From NCBI GenBank assembly GCA_963681505.1, contig OY811977.1, forward strand, positions 4,779,264-4,843,263: DNA of 64,000 nucleotides, written 5' to 3'. Numbering within the stretch: the stretch's first letter is position 1; the number at the start of each line of letters is the position of its first letter. The position numbers and the translations under genes were made by a program. Positions 10,376-21,634 of the stretch are shown here, one piece after another. This DNA is from Eunapius fragilis (taxonomy: Eukaryota; Porifera; Demospongiae; Spongillida; Spongillidae). The notes under the pieces are model-generated. The model was not told where the DNA came from. It searched no databases and saw only the letters and a list, made by a program, of their open reading frames with translations.

Positions 10376-10800
10376 TTAGTGGACCTTTGCCTCTGCACAG
10401 GCCAACGCTATAGAATGGTGTTGTGAGTGGGAATGAAATGACCTGGTTCCTCGAAGGCACATGATCGCTGAGCAGAGTAATGAAAAACTCAGTTTGTATT
10501 GCAACCAAAAAAGAGTGGTAGAATAGGGTTCTTGTCTCTTGTCAGCAATTAATGATGCTATTCTCTTGTACACTGTGGTTGCTATGGGACCCATACCTCC
10601 AGCTGTAGAGAATACCAAGGGTGAAAAAGATCCATACTCAATCTCTCTTACTCTTTCTTCATATTTCCTCTTGTCCAGTTCATGCTTTCTATAGCATTTT
10701 GACATGGAGGAATTGGCATAGGATTGAGCAAATGGGTTGAATATTCTGACATCAAAGTAGGCAGTTTGGTGGTCTTTTTCCCAGAAATTCTGTGCAGCAA
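10376..10800 (-). pseudogene. C-terminal fragment of an RT/REL retroelement (block A copy 1)
   Basis: Reads TAYFDVRIFNPFAQSYANSS (about 10790-10710), then RKYEERVREIEYGSFSPLVF, STAGGMG and AIMCLRGTRS. It parallels the end of the larger RT ORF at 16-17.8 kb (AYFDVRVFHPNAPSY, VFTPLVFSTSGAMG, AIMCLRGSRS). A TTATT-rich tail follows at 10337. Only the region after the nuclease is left. Confidence 0.7.
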
Positions 10801-10943
10801 CATCAAGTCAAGCTCCTACCTCTCCATTGGCAGACTTATACTTTAGGTGCTCACCCTGCAATGGCTGCAATGTTGATTGCAATTGTACAGAAATTACTGT
10901 AACCATACGTGTTAAATATACACCTGGTCCTATATAATGTATA

Positions 10944-11195
10944 TGGGACAGTGTCTAACATAATCACCCTTGTGGTACTTTTTCAAAATTTCCAGGATAA
11001 TCAAAAGAAAAGTAACGCTTGCAATGAAAAGTATGGCTAATTAAAAATTCAGTGCCTTATAACTTTATGAGGGATAGTCCAATTTCAGATGCGTAAGATC
11101 CATTTGATAGAAGCCCTTTGGAGTTCATGGAAATTTTAAAAAATTGAAAACTTGAAAAAGTAGCCAGAAGGGTGATTTAGCTGGACACCGTCCCA
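10944..11195. mobile_element. 252-bp MITE with TA target duplication
   Basis: TIRs are TGGGACAGTGTC... and ...GACACCGTCCCA, extending imperfectly for about 55 bp. TA flanks both ends (10942-10943, 11196-11197). The empty site is seen in block A copy 2 at about 29080-29086 (AATGTATATGCAG), so insertion after the block duplicated is direct. Tc1/mariner-type mobilisation is inferred from the TA. Confidence 0.85.
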
Positions 11196-11512
11196 TACGC
11201 AGTTTGTGATCATAAGTTATTGAGCAGTAGAAGGCCCACCAGACTTATATGGAATCAATTGTCTTATGAAAATGAAGTACATAATCATGAACATGTATCA
11301 GCTGATATTATAAGGCGAAGTGTTAGACCGATAAGAGCTCGAGCATTCACCAGAAGAAAGGAAAAGTCAGAATTTTTTTTGAAAAAAAACATGACCTGTA
11401 CATAGCCACATAATGGACAATTGCAGCAATTTTGACCTATTCAAGTTAGCTTAAAAGTTCTGATGTTGAAATGATCCAGGAGTGTAGAAACATTGTGGTG
11501 TTGCCGTATGGC

Positions 11513-11792
11513 ATAGGCGGCCCCAGCGTTTACGAAGGGAGGGGCCGACCCCACGAAGGGCGCCAAAGGGGGAGGGGCATTATCGATTTTGCAATCTTAG
11601 TCATTTGTTCATCGCTATTTGTACGCTCAGATGAGTGTTACTAGCTATTTTACACATAGTTACATGTAGTAATCATATTGCAACCCTAGAGTAAAATTAC
11701 TTATAGGAGTTGGGGGGGCGCCATAACCAGGGGAGGGAGGTGCCATGGCCCCTGCCCCCCCCCCCCCCCCCCCCCATCCCGGGGCCGCCTAT
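11513..11792. mobile_element. GC-rich TIR element with 7-bp duplication
   Basis: TIR ATAGGCGGCCCC / GGGGCCGCCTAT, flanked by GTATGGC on both sides (11506-11512, 11793-11799). The second block copy has the same element at about 29395-29670. A C homopolymer lies near the right end. No ORF. Confidence 0.7.
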
Positions 11793-11920
11793 GTATGGCA
11801 CTGAATAACACGGAGAATTCTGCGGATTAACAGTTGGATCAATTTGTTTCTATATCAGTAGGATGTATTCTGAACTATGGAGCTATTCTTTGTCCAATAA
11901 CCAGACCAGTCTAAATGCTG

Positions 11921-12106
11921 ACAAGTAACTAAAAACATTCTCAACAAGAAAGCTGGTGGGAAATAGGATTTGAAGGCATAGTGGTGTAAAAAGCAAGAAA
12001 GCAATCAGGGGAAAATAAATAGAGTATACAAATAATATAATATCCAACAAATGTGGTAAATATAGGACTATTTATTTCACTCGTGAGAATGTTTTTAGTT
12101 ACTTGT
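11921..12106. mobile_element. MITE family M (ACAAGTAACTAAAAACATTCTC ends), copy 1
   Basis: It starts ACAAGTAACTAAAAACATTC and ends with the reverse complement GAATGTTTTTAGTTACTTGT. Internal GGTGTAAAAAGCAAG matches the members at 13.9 and 25.0 kb. Confidence 0.75.
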
Positions 12107-13133
12107 TTCATTGATATGAGTACGGCCCTAATCTAATAATACAATTACTAAAATACGGCATCAACTATTGGATCACAGAAGGCTCTTTTCCAGCCATTTT
12201 GAAATTGTGACACAAAAAATAGGTGAATGGGTACCAAATAAACAATCCGATCGTCATGCAGGAGTGTGTTTTTAATTATTTTATTGTCGTGAACCCTATC
12301 TGGAAGTTTCTAGCGAAATTTCCAATTATGAGACTAATTGCCTCAAATCAAAGACAAAGCCCAAAGTGTGGTGTCCGATTCCCTGTTTCAATCTTGAGGA
12401 ACAGAAATCATGAGATCTAGAGAGTGATGTGGAGACCTCCTGCTGTGCAATTAGCAGTATTAATATTCTAAACTATTGGAGTAATTATTTTCTCACCGTG
12501 ATTTCAATTTCAGTTCAGCAGTACTGCGCTTCTATTGATACCATAACTACAATTCTGGTTAGCAGCTGTTTATTCCAAAAGCTCATGCTATATGACCGAA
12601 TTGTTATGGAGGAGCTAGATCTTCTGCCATACTTGGCATGAAGCCAATGGACAGATGTGTACAAACAGAATGCACAGGTATGGATTTCACACATTCAGAG
12701 CTGTTTAGTTTTTTGACATGGTTTATTATATAATTATTATCATTATGTATGTACACATTTGCCATCCTCAGAGCAACAAACCTTTGTCTGAGGGGCTCCC
12801 ACACCAAATGGAGGAGTGCATTTGGAATGGATGATGGAGCAGGGTTACCTAGTATCTCTGCCTGAACGTCATGCTTAAATAGTTCATGTCATTATCATTT
12901 TTATTTGGTGTGTAATATTATTATTGTTTTTGCACCATATGTCTAAATGTATTATGTATTCTGTATATTACATTTATTTATACTGTCTAAAATTATTAAA
13001 ATAAATCTATTATTTATTTATTTTACCATTGATCAAATATAGCATATGTGTATGTAATTATTGCATACGTGAAATTGCCGCTATATAGTAGATGAAAGCT
13101 TTACGAGTGTTGGTGTCACAATATGGATATAAT

Positions 13134-13938
13134 GAGTGCAATACAAGACACGACAAGGTGTCAAGCCTTAGCGCGCTACTGAAAGGACCAACAAAGCGAC
13201 CACCCGAAGGTGCGTTACACCAAGAATGTTGAATCTGGACATAAATTATAGCGTGCATAGTGTATCGCAAAAATATTTTATGCAACAGTTACAGCGGAAG
13301 ATTTGCGTCTCTCTCCGTGCTGTTGTTTGAAATATGTGCACGCTGTTCGCTGACAATTTCGTAATAATGTAAATGTGTATTGTGGTGCATAATTTATATC
13401 TGATAATAGTGTCAAAGTTGCTGACGACAACGTATTGTGGCATGGTTGATCTGATAATAGCATGAGATCGTGGGTACATGTAATCTTTGTCTGATGTATT
13501 ATATGGCTTCGCTTGCCAGGAGGATTTGTTTTAACTAACGGTTGTTTAAATCACCTGTTCCAGGTCCAGGTCCAGGAGTCGCTCCACCTGCTCCACATCC
13601 AGGTCCAGGAGTGGTTCCATGTCCAGCTGCAGGATTAGCTCCACCTGCTCTACCTGCTATATATCCTGGATACAGAAGTATATCCTGGTCCAGAATATAC
13701 AGCAGTATATCCTGATCCAGGATATACAAGATGACACGCTCCTGGGTTTTATTATAGCTATAAAAGAACTTATTGTTTAAATAGTAATACTGTGTGTTTT
13801 AATGGTACACCCACACCTCAAAAAATTGCATGCATATGGCCACGAGATTCTAAAATAAAACTGTGATTTGACATTCTTGCTACATGGTTACGTTTCAAGA
13901 ACTAAATACAATACTAAATCCACCAAAAAATGTAGGAA
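13134..13938. other. Spacer with a Gly/Pro-coding stretch, otherwise unassigned
   Basis: Around 13560-13730 the plus strand repeats CCAGGTCCAGG and related units, which read PGPGPGVAPPAP in one frame. It is preceded by an acceptor-like CACCTGTTCCAG. It could be an exon of a low-complexity protein or only a degenerate minisatellite. The rest shows no gene. Confidence 0.4.
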
Positions 13939-14207
13939 ACAAGTGATAAAAACATTCTCTATGCGAGAAGGTTGGTGGTATATAGGAATCAAAGGCAGAG
14001 GTGGTGTAAAAAGCAAGGGAACAAGGATTGTGATTGAAAAGGAAAAATGAAATAGACCTATATAAGCAGCTTGTGTGTGCTAATATAGGTCTATTTCATT
14101 TTTTCTTTTCAATCACAATCCTTGTTCCCTTGCTTTTTACACCACCACCGCCTTTGATTCCTATATACCACCAACCTTCTCGCATAGAGAATGTTTTTAT
14201 CACTTGT
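13939..14207. mobile_element. MITE family M, copy 2 (long palindrome)
   Basis: Nearly its whole length folds back: ACAAGTGATAAAAACATTCT... at the left and the reverse complement ending CACTTGT at the right. The centre is around GCAGCTTGTGTGTGC, so the stems are about 125 bp. Confidence 0.8.
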
Positions 14208-14230
14208 ATATATAAACAGGAACTGTCTTT

Positions 14231-14776
14231 TTAAATAATAATAAGAATAAGAATGTATGATGATGTGTCCTCACCTGCACCCTCTTCTTCTTCGGGGACG
14301 TCCTCCTCCCTGGCCTCCCCGCCATGCTTGTTCTGGCCAGGCGGGCCAGGGTGGCAGTGGCCATGCAGGCCAGGGGGGCAGCACTGGTGGTGGTGGTCGG
14401 GGCAACGCTGCTTCAGGAGGTGGCGGAGTGAAGGGGAGAGGAGTCGGAAGATGAATGTAGTCATCCTCTTCCTCCTTGGATCCCTCGTTGGTGAAAAACG
14501 TCTGAGGTCTTCAGCTGCCATCTACATGTACGTGACAGAGAGTATGATTAAATTTTTACCTCTTTTTTGCAAAGTGCACTATTCAGCGTGTGAGTGACTT
14601 TTACACCTTGCAAAGCCTTAAAACGTGTATAGACTGTGCTATAATTCTATTGGTCCAATTCCATCATTAAAATAACAAGGAGGGAAGGGGTGTATGTGTG
14701 TCAGTTGTGCTAAAAATCTATTGGTCAAATTTGATACAGTAAGAATGCTCCCATCGAAACATGGAGGTGTAGCCTA
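14231..14776 (-). repeat. Dispersed block B, copy 1, with a frame-broken acidic/Pro-rich ORF
   Basis: Matches 25295-26153 in the same orientation. On the minus strand from 14521 a reading frame begins MAAEDLRR. One frame shift separates it from the EEDDY...PTPLPFTPPPPEA reading kept intact in copy 2 (25853). It then runs into low-complexity sequence with a GGTGGTGG-type background. The shared N-terminus suggests the first exon of an element-borne gene. Function unknown. Confidence 0.6.
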
Positions 14777-15118
14777 TTAATGAGTAAGTTGGGTAAATAT
14801 AGGCCGTTTTAGGAGGAAGTAAAAAAAATAAAAGATCCGCTGATGAGTATTTTGCTTCTCAAATACAGGAATGTGAAAGAACAACTGTTAAGACAACATC
14901 TGATGCATTTTGTGAGAGATCATTCAACTTGCTGGATGCTACAAATGCGGCGATATAAAAGTGGTCCATGTCGATGAAACCATACTTCATCATCATAGAA
15001 AAACAGCAATAATCACATTGCATAAGCCAAGTTAAACTTTTAAACATTTCAATGCTTTTTCAATCATATGCAATGTTTTTTTTTACTATGTGCATGTGTT
15101 CTATCGTGTCTATAGAAC
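14777..15118. other. Unassigned spacer
   Basis: AT-rich sequence between block B and the long inverted repeat. No gene or repeat recognised. Confidence 0.6.
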
Positions 15119-15815
15119 TTCATTGAGTTGCACCCACAAGGTCAAGGGAATGTCTTCACTGACGTGCCAATCTAGAATTCTACCACTGTCTCTAAGTACA
15201 AGGTTCACGGTGGCACCACCTTCACTGTCCACCGCTAACAGAGATGAAATGGTAATGTCATCATCACCTGGTTTGGTTGGCTAGTTGGATGAAAAAAAAA
15301 TTGACATAAAGTTGAAGTTCATTTCATTTTAAAACAAAAACTATATAGATATCATGAATTTAAAAATACAGATGCATGAGGTAGGCATTTACCTACAAGC
15401 ACAACAGAAAATATGCTTCATGTGACCAATTATAATTATAGCAATATTGCAATTAGTGACACTAATGCTGAAAATTGAATTGCCGACGCTGGAATAGAAC
15501 TAAGGTCATTTCCTGCATCACGTGGATTATGACGATGTAACAACACTGATGCTGACGTTGACACAATATTAGACCCAACTAAACTTTCTCAAAAAATGTT
15601 TTACTTGTATTAGTGATGGTAACAATCATTCTTGTATCATTTGTCAAATAACAGAAGTCTAAGTAATAAGATGAACCATCCGTTGTTCTTATAGCAATAT
15701 GTCGTAACAGAGGTACCCGATACCTCTGCAATGATGCGTTGCAATGAGAGCAGTGGATGGTCTTAGTCTTACTGCCCAAACAGACAAGTACAATGTGGCA
15801 AAACAATCAAACATG

Positions 15816-17829
15816 TAATAATAATAATAGTAATAATAATAATATTTCTACAATCAACAAACACAATGATAACAACATAATTACCATGTACAATAACCAT
15901 AGAAATAGATACAGTCTATGAAGAGACTCTGCCCTCATGCACTGCTAGGGTCAGATCACAATAGATTGGGTGGTGGTAGGAAGACCTGCTTCCTCGTAGG
16001 CACATGATAGCATTGCGCAGTATGGCAAAAGACAGACGACATCTCAGCCAGCCCATAATGAGGGAATATGCTTTGTCTTGTTTTTCAGATAGTAGGTCAG
16101 CTAACCATTTGTAAAAAGTGGTGGCTTCTCTCCCCCATTGCACCCGAAGTGGAAAAAACTAGGGGTGTGAAAACACCATGTTCAACATCTCGAATACGTT
16201 GTCCATATTCTCTTTTCTTGGTTTGTTCATGGGTACGAAAAAGAGCGGAAAGAGATTTTGAAACGTAGCTAGGTGCATTAGGGTGAAAAACCCTTACATC
16301 AAAATATGCATCTTGGCTTTTGGACCAAAATCCTCTAGCTCTGATATCTGCCCTGGCCTCAGCATCTGTGTTGGCTGTGAGGTAAGAAAAGGTTTCTCCA
16401 TTAAGAGGTTGTAGTTGTGGCTCTGTTGCAACATTATAACAAACTTCCGTCAGCAATGAGGCTGTAAGATCTCTAATGTCATTGTGCCTGACAGTTAGGA
16501 AACCACCAAGATGGCAAGTCATGGCATGGTCAACAGAGAACTGTTTTCCACAACTGCAATGTTGAGGGACATTAGTAAGCGTCCAGTCGTACCTCAGACA
16601 CAAAGCATCACGAAACTCTCCTTTATTCAGATGGAAGCCATGATCTGCAATGGGAAGGGCAGATAACCAAGAGGACGAACCTTTTTCGCAGGCCTGATCA
16701 AAGCAGCGTTGCAACGACGGAGAGAGTAGCTTGTATATGCCTTCTGCTTTTTGTTGGAGTAATTTATGATTTTCCGAGCTGATATCTCTCTTCAGGGATT
16801 GAAGTAAGTTGTAATCTAGGTGAGTCTCGGTTCCTTTTGACATGATCATGTCAGCAAGGGGGGCAGTTAGTTTTACCGAAGCAAGAAAAGAAGGAGAGGA
16901 TGCCTCAATGGGGTTAGATATGCCCAGTCCCCCTAGTTTAACTGGTAGGGCAAGATAGCTACGTTCCAGACTGGAGCATGAAGGACGACCTGTTAAAGCT
17001 GGTAAGAGAAATTGATGAATTGCATATTCCAAAGGAACTAGTAGGTGTTGTATGTCCGACATTGTCCTTGAGACAAAGGTCCACCGACTGGAGAGACCAT
17101 GGGTGAATGCACTGTATGCTGAATGCGGGTGTGTGGCAGCAATACTTGCCAGACTCTTAACTTCCTCAACCCAGGTGCATACTTTGTTTCTGACATACTC
17201 TTCAGTGAAGGACTTAGAGCCAATGGCCGCCCCAAGACAACGCCTTCCAGCACAAATAGAAACATCAGTGCCAGCAAATAATTGTTTGGCCTTCTCAGCA
17301 TGCTCAGGTTTGGTGACAAAAAATGTTTTTGAGGGATTTGGATGGTATCCAAAATTAGGACCAGCCGAACACAGAGCATCCCACCATACTCTCAAATCAG
17401 CACATGACCCTGCACCAGATGCATCATCTGCATACCACACCTGATTAACTTGAGGGCATTTTGTATTCAGGGTCCGTATTAAGGGTATAACTCCCAGTGC
17501 ATACATACCCATGGCCAAGGGATCCCCCTGAGATGTTCCTTCAGAAGAAGATATTTCACCATTACCTGGGATGACAACCCTTATCGGGGTGCGATAGGTA
17601 TTTTGGAGGATCTGGAAAAATGGAGGACAGAGAACACTGATGTTGTGTAGTGCAGCTTGTCGGTTTAGCACATTAAAAGCGTTGTTGGCATCAACTAACA
17701 AAATACCTTCTGTGGAAGTGTTTGAGAAAAGCGTCTGTATAGCATGTATTGCAGCCTCACAACCTCCCACAAGGCCTGCACACAACTGTAGGGGACAAGT
17801 TGCATCAGCAATATCCTGACCAATAATGC
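15816..17829 (-). mobile_element. 5'-truncated non-LTR retrotransposon, 9-bp target duplication
   Basis: TCAAACATG flanks both ends (15807-15815 and 17830-17838). The other arm of the inverted repeat has the uninterrupted site at 20864-20874 (reverse complement of TCAAACATGGCTAG). On the minus strand the 3' end is an (ATT)n tail (15816-15845), as in several REL-bearing non-LTR clades. The 5' end is cut within the RT domain. Confidence 0.9.
15916..17829 (-). pseudogene. Reverse transcriptase with C-terminal restriction-like endonuclease, truncated and frameshifted
   Basis: The frame runs open from the element's truncated 5' edge. RT motif A is LLVDANNAFNVLNR. Motif B is EGTSQGDPLAMGMYALG. Motif C is the catalytic YADD (YADDASGAG). 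A thumb-like region carries LPVKLGGLGISNP. It then shows a zinc-knuckle pattern C-x-C ... H ... C (CSCGKQFSVDHAMTCHLGG) with RHND, followed by ARADIRARGFW and AYFDVRV, which fit a PD-(D/E)XK nuclease. This order (RT, CCHC, nuclease) is that of R2/NeSL/CRE-like elements, which cut and prime at the target. The frame shifts near 16130, after which the last 70 residues (TFYKWLADLLSEKQ...CLRGSRS) continue. The finger subdomain and anything upstream are missing, so it is dead on arrival. Confidence 0.8.
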
Positions 17830-19165
17830 TCAAACATGGCTAGAATGCTGGAATGGTGGAATGCAAACAACTTTGTTTTGCGTACCCCGCGATGTACAAA
17901 CGTGCTCTGAGATACATGCGCAGGACATTAGATGTCCTTTAAGGTTGTCGTGTAACAATTATACCATAATCATTAAGATTGTCGTAGTATTCGCTTGCAA
18001 AATTGATGAGCACAGAGTTGGTTGCCATGGCTCCCGAAAGATAAAACCCAAACCCCATACCTTTGCTTCATTCTTCTTATACATTCCGTCTGAATCATCA
18101 TTCCCTGACTTGCCATTCCAGAAACCAGAGCTAGTGTTAAAGTGGTGACATTTTAGATTTGACACGGAGGCATTAAATGGCTCCATGGCTGAAATGGAAG
18201 ACTGGGACTGTAGGAGAACATTTAAAAGCGAGCACTTCTGTATAGATATGAGGAAGCTGGGTTATGATGTGTGGAGAGATGGGAAGTGTTGAGAAATAGT
18301 GTGGAGAGAGGAGTACATGTATGGATTATAATTAACCTCTCAACACAGTGTATACACAAAAATCTGATAACATCACCACATATGTCAACTGCTATAACCT
18401 ACTCCTTAGTACAATAATATTCTCCATCCCCAATCTGCGTGGCAATGCCCCACTCAAACACTTGGCAAAAAATGGTTAACGATACACCGGTCTTGCACGG
18501 AGCTCCTAAAAATATTACTCACATACCTACTGGCAACACAAAATGGTTACATGTGCTGGATTGTCTTCCACAAAGTGCCCAAGCTTGTAATCCTCTCCAT
18601 CCCAAAGCAAGAAGTCTGCTGTTCAGTGGCAATGTTGTGTGCATGAAAACCAATTCATTAACAAAATACTTTGCTGGCCTATTTACTATCATTCAAAGCT
18701 CAATGACATTTCTACACAAAACCTTTCTTTTGAACCACTAGTCATACTAATATAGCTTCATTAAGACCTCAGAAAGAAAATCAACCAGTAACACAATGAA
18801 TGAATGAAAGGAAATCAATGTTTAAATTGCCTAGTTCAGTACACATGAACGTGCTTGTCAACACCACAGTAGTAACCATTTATGCTCAATACAGTTACTA
18901 TCACAAGTCAAAGGTATGAGAAACGAGACGACTTAACCAGACTTAGTTTGTGCAAAGGATTCTTTCTTGCGAACACGCAAGGCAGGAACCTTGCTTAAAC
19001 AAACCCGCCCCTCAACTTTTAATTTTGTATATGACTTTGCATCTTCTACTAATCCCACTAGCGTTACTACATACCAGGGCTGTAACTGTTGCAGCAATAA
19101 CTAATTCTTACTAAATACACAACCAGAAATATTAACTAATCGGTGACCGTATACACCTAGTACTG

Positions 19166-19441
19166 CTCTCAGTTTCAACGCATGTCTCAGTTTAAAAAAC
19201 TTGAAAAAGCGGAGAGGCTTATACAATCGAATTAACAACCAATTAGCAACTTCACGCTCAAGTCTCCGTACAATTTGGCTGTGTACAGGTACTGTATAGA
19301 TATAGTATTGGAACACCTATCGTACTACTAGTATCGTTCTAGCATCGCTACAGCATCGATGTAAACTGTAGCTTACGCTATCGTTACGGGCCTTTGCACT
19401 TTCGATCCCGAAACAAATATATGTTGTAGCTATCGGTACAG
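19166..19441. other. Spacer of the long inverted repeat
   Basis: A 276-bp unpaired centre between the arms. No ORF or terminal repeats. In a transcript it would be the loop of a hairpin of about 2 kb. Confidence 0.7.
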
Positions 19442-21634
19442 GGTGTATACGGTCACCGATTGGTTAATATTTCTGGTTGTGTCTTTAGAATTATAGTCAG
19501 TACAGCCCTGGTAAGTAGTAACGCTAGTGGGATTAGTAGAAGGCGCAAAGTCAAATGGCAACTAAAAGTTGAGGGGCGGGTTTGCTTAAGCAAGGTTCCT
19601 GCCGTGCGTGTTCGCAAGAAAGAATGCTTTGTTAAGTCTGGTTAAGTCGTCTCGTTTCTCAAAAGCGTATACCTTTAACTTGTGATTGAGCATAAATGGT
19701 CTCTACTGTGGTATGTGTTGACAAGCACGCTCATGTGTACTGAACTAGGCAATTTAAACATTGATTTCCTTTCATTCCTTCATTGTGTTACTGTAGGGCG
19801 ACGTTGATTTTCTTTCTGAGAAACAAAAATAACGTGTGCGGTGTGTAATCATGCCTCTAGTCACTCAACAAGGGGCAGCTGAGCGGTAAGTGTAATTCTT
19901 TGGTTATCGACATCAGAGTGTTGTTATGGGTAGAGAAATTACATATTTGAGGTCTTAATGAAGCTATATTAGTATGACTAGTGGTTCAAAAGAAAGGTTT
20001 TGTGTAGAAATGTAATTGAGCTTTGAATGATAGTAAATAGGCCAGCAAAGTATTTTGTTAATGAATTGGTTTTCATGCACACAACATTGCCACTGAACAG
20101 CAGACTTCTTGCTTTGGGATGGAGAGGATTACAAGCTTGGGCACTTTGTGGAAGACAATCCAGCACATGTAACCGTTTTGTGTTGCCAGTAGGTATGTGA
20201 GTAATATTTTTAGGAGCTCCGTGCAAGACCGGTGTATCGTTAACCATTTTTTGCCAAGTGTTTGAGTGGGGCATTGCCACGCAGATTGGGGATGGAGAAT
20301 ATTATTGTACTAAGGAGTAGGTTATAGCAGTTGACATATGTGGTGATGTTATCAGATTTTTGTGTATACACTGTGTTGAGAGGTTAATTATAATCCATAC
20401 ATGTACTCCTCTCTCCACACTATTTCTCAACACTTCCCATCTCTCCACACATCATAACCCAGCTTCCTCATTTCTATTCCGAAACGCTCGCTTTCGAATG
20501 TTCTCCTACAGCCCCAGTCTTCCATTTCAGCCGTGGAGCCATTTAATGCCCTCCGTGTCGAATTTAAAGTGTCACCACTTTAACATTAGCTCTGGTTTCT
20601 GGAATGGCAAGTCAGGGAATGAGGATGCAGGTGGAATCGATGAGAAGAATGAAGCAAAGGTATGGGGTTTGGGTTTTATCTTTTGGGAACCATAGCAACC
20701 AACTCTGTGCTCATCAATTTTACTAGTGAATACTACGACAATCTTAATTGTTACACGACAACCTATGGACATCTAATGTCCTGGGCAAAGTATCTCAGAG
20801 CACGTTTGTACATAGCGGGGTACGCAAAACAAAGTTGTTTGCATTCCACCATTCCACCATTCTAGCCATGTTTGATTGTCTTGCCACATTGTACTTGTCT
20901 GTTTGGGCAGAAGCTTTGTAAGACTAAGACCATCCACTGCTCTCATTGCAATGCATCATTGCAGAGGTGTCAGGTACCTCTGTTACGACACATTGCTATA
21001 AGAACAGCAGATGGTTCATCTGTTCCTGTTTGGAGACTACTTATTGCTTAGACTTCTTTTATTTGACAAATGATGCAAGAATGTATTATGTTACCATCTC
21101 TAGTACAAGTAAAACATTTTTTGAGAAAGTTTAGTTGGGTTGACAATGTGATATTCTGTCAACGTCAGAATCAGTGTTGTTGAATCGTCATATTGTGAAT
21201 ATTTCCCAGCATCATTGACGTGATGCGGAAATAGACCTTAGTTCTATTCCAGCGTCGGCGATTCAATTTTCAGCATTAGTGTCACTAATTGCAATATTGC
21301 TATAATTATAATTGGTCACATGAAGCATATTTTCTGTTGTGCTTGTAGGTAAATGCCTACCTCATGCATCTGTATTTTTAAATTCATGATATCGTATATA
21401 GTTTTTGTTTTAAAATCAAATGAACTTCAACTTTATGTCAATTTTTTTTCATCCAACTAGCCAACCAAACCAGGTGATGATGACATTACCATTTCATCTC
21501 TGTTAGCGGTGGACAGTGAAGGTGGTAGCAATGATGCCACCGTGAACCTTGTACTTAGAGATTGTGGTAGAATTCTAGATTGGCACGTCAGTGAAGACAT
21601 TCCCTTGACCTTGTGGGTGCAACTCAATGAAGAG
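19442..21634. repeat. Right arm of the long inverted repeat
   Basis: Reverse complement of the left arm. It holds about 120 bp absent from the left arm (about 19830-19950) and the empty target site of the retrotransposon. It ends inside the 5' part of the Crinkler-like gene, so that gene begins within the repeat. Confidence 0.9.
19851..19885 (+). CDS. Possible short first exon (MPLVTQQGAAER)
   Basis: ATG at 19851 opens twelve codons ending exactly at a strong donor GCG|GTAAGTG. It lies in the segment present only in the right arm, on the same strand as the Crinkler-like gene 1.6 kb downstream. It may be that gene's first exon. No transcript evidence exists here. Confidence 0.3.

Larger units (their letters stand above)
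10337..13133. repeat. Composite dispersed block A, copy 1
   Basis: Near-identical to 28475-31003 in the same orientation, from the AAATAAAATAATAAAA tract to GTCACAATATGGATATAATGA. The block contains a retroelement 3' end (minus), a GC-rich element at 11513-11792, a MITE at 11921-12106 and an (ATTT)n-tailed end near 13020. Copy 1 has an extra 252-bp TA-flanked MITE that is absent from copy 2. ORFs such as 12429-12641 occur in both copies but show no domain. Confidence 0.9.
15119..19165. repeat. Left arm of a long inverted repeat
   Basis: The sequence is the reverse complement of 19442-21634, apart from a 2.0 kb retrotransposon (15816-17829) and a roughly 120-bp gap near 18765. Landmarks: CATTGAGTTGCACCCACAAG (15121) versus its complement ending about 21634, the 300-base ORFs 18439-18741 (+) and 19978-20280 (-) differing at two residues, and GTATACACC at 19158 facing GGTGTATAC at 19442. 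The outer end carries a duplicate of the 5' coding part of the Crinkler-like gene (minus strand, 15284-15119). Confidence 0.9.

Noticed and set aside
12223-12641. Two ORFs kept in both copies of block A
   Set aside because: Kept because the whole block is a recent duplicate. No known domain and no Kozak or splice context.
18439-18741. 100-codon ORF kept in both arms of the inverted repeat (also 19978-20280)
   Set aside because: The arms are nearly identical in DNA, so the kept frame is no evidence of selection. No domain, and it opens on a GTG.
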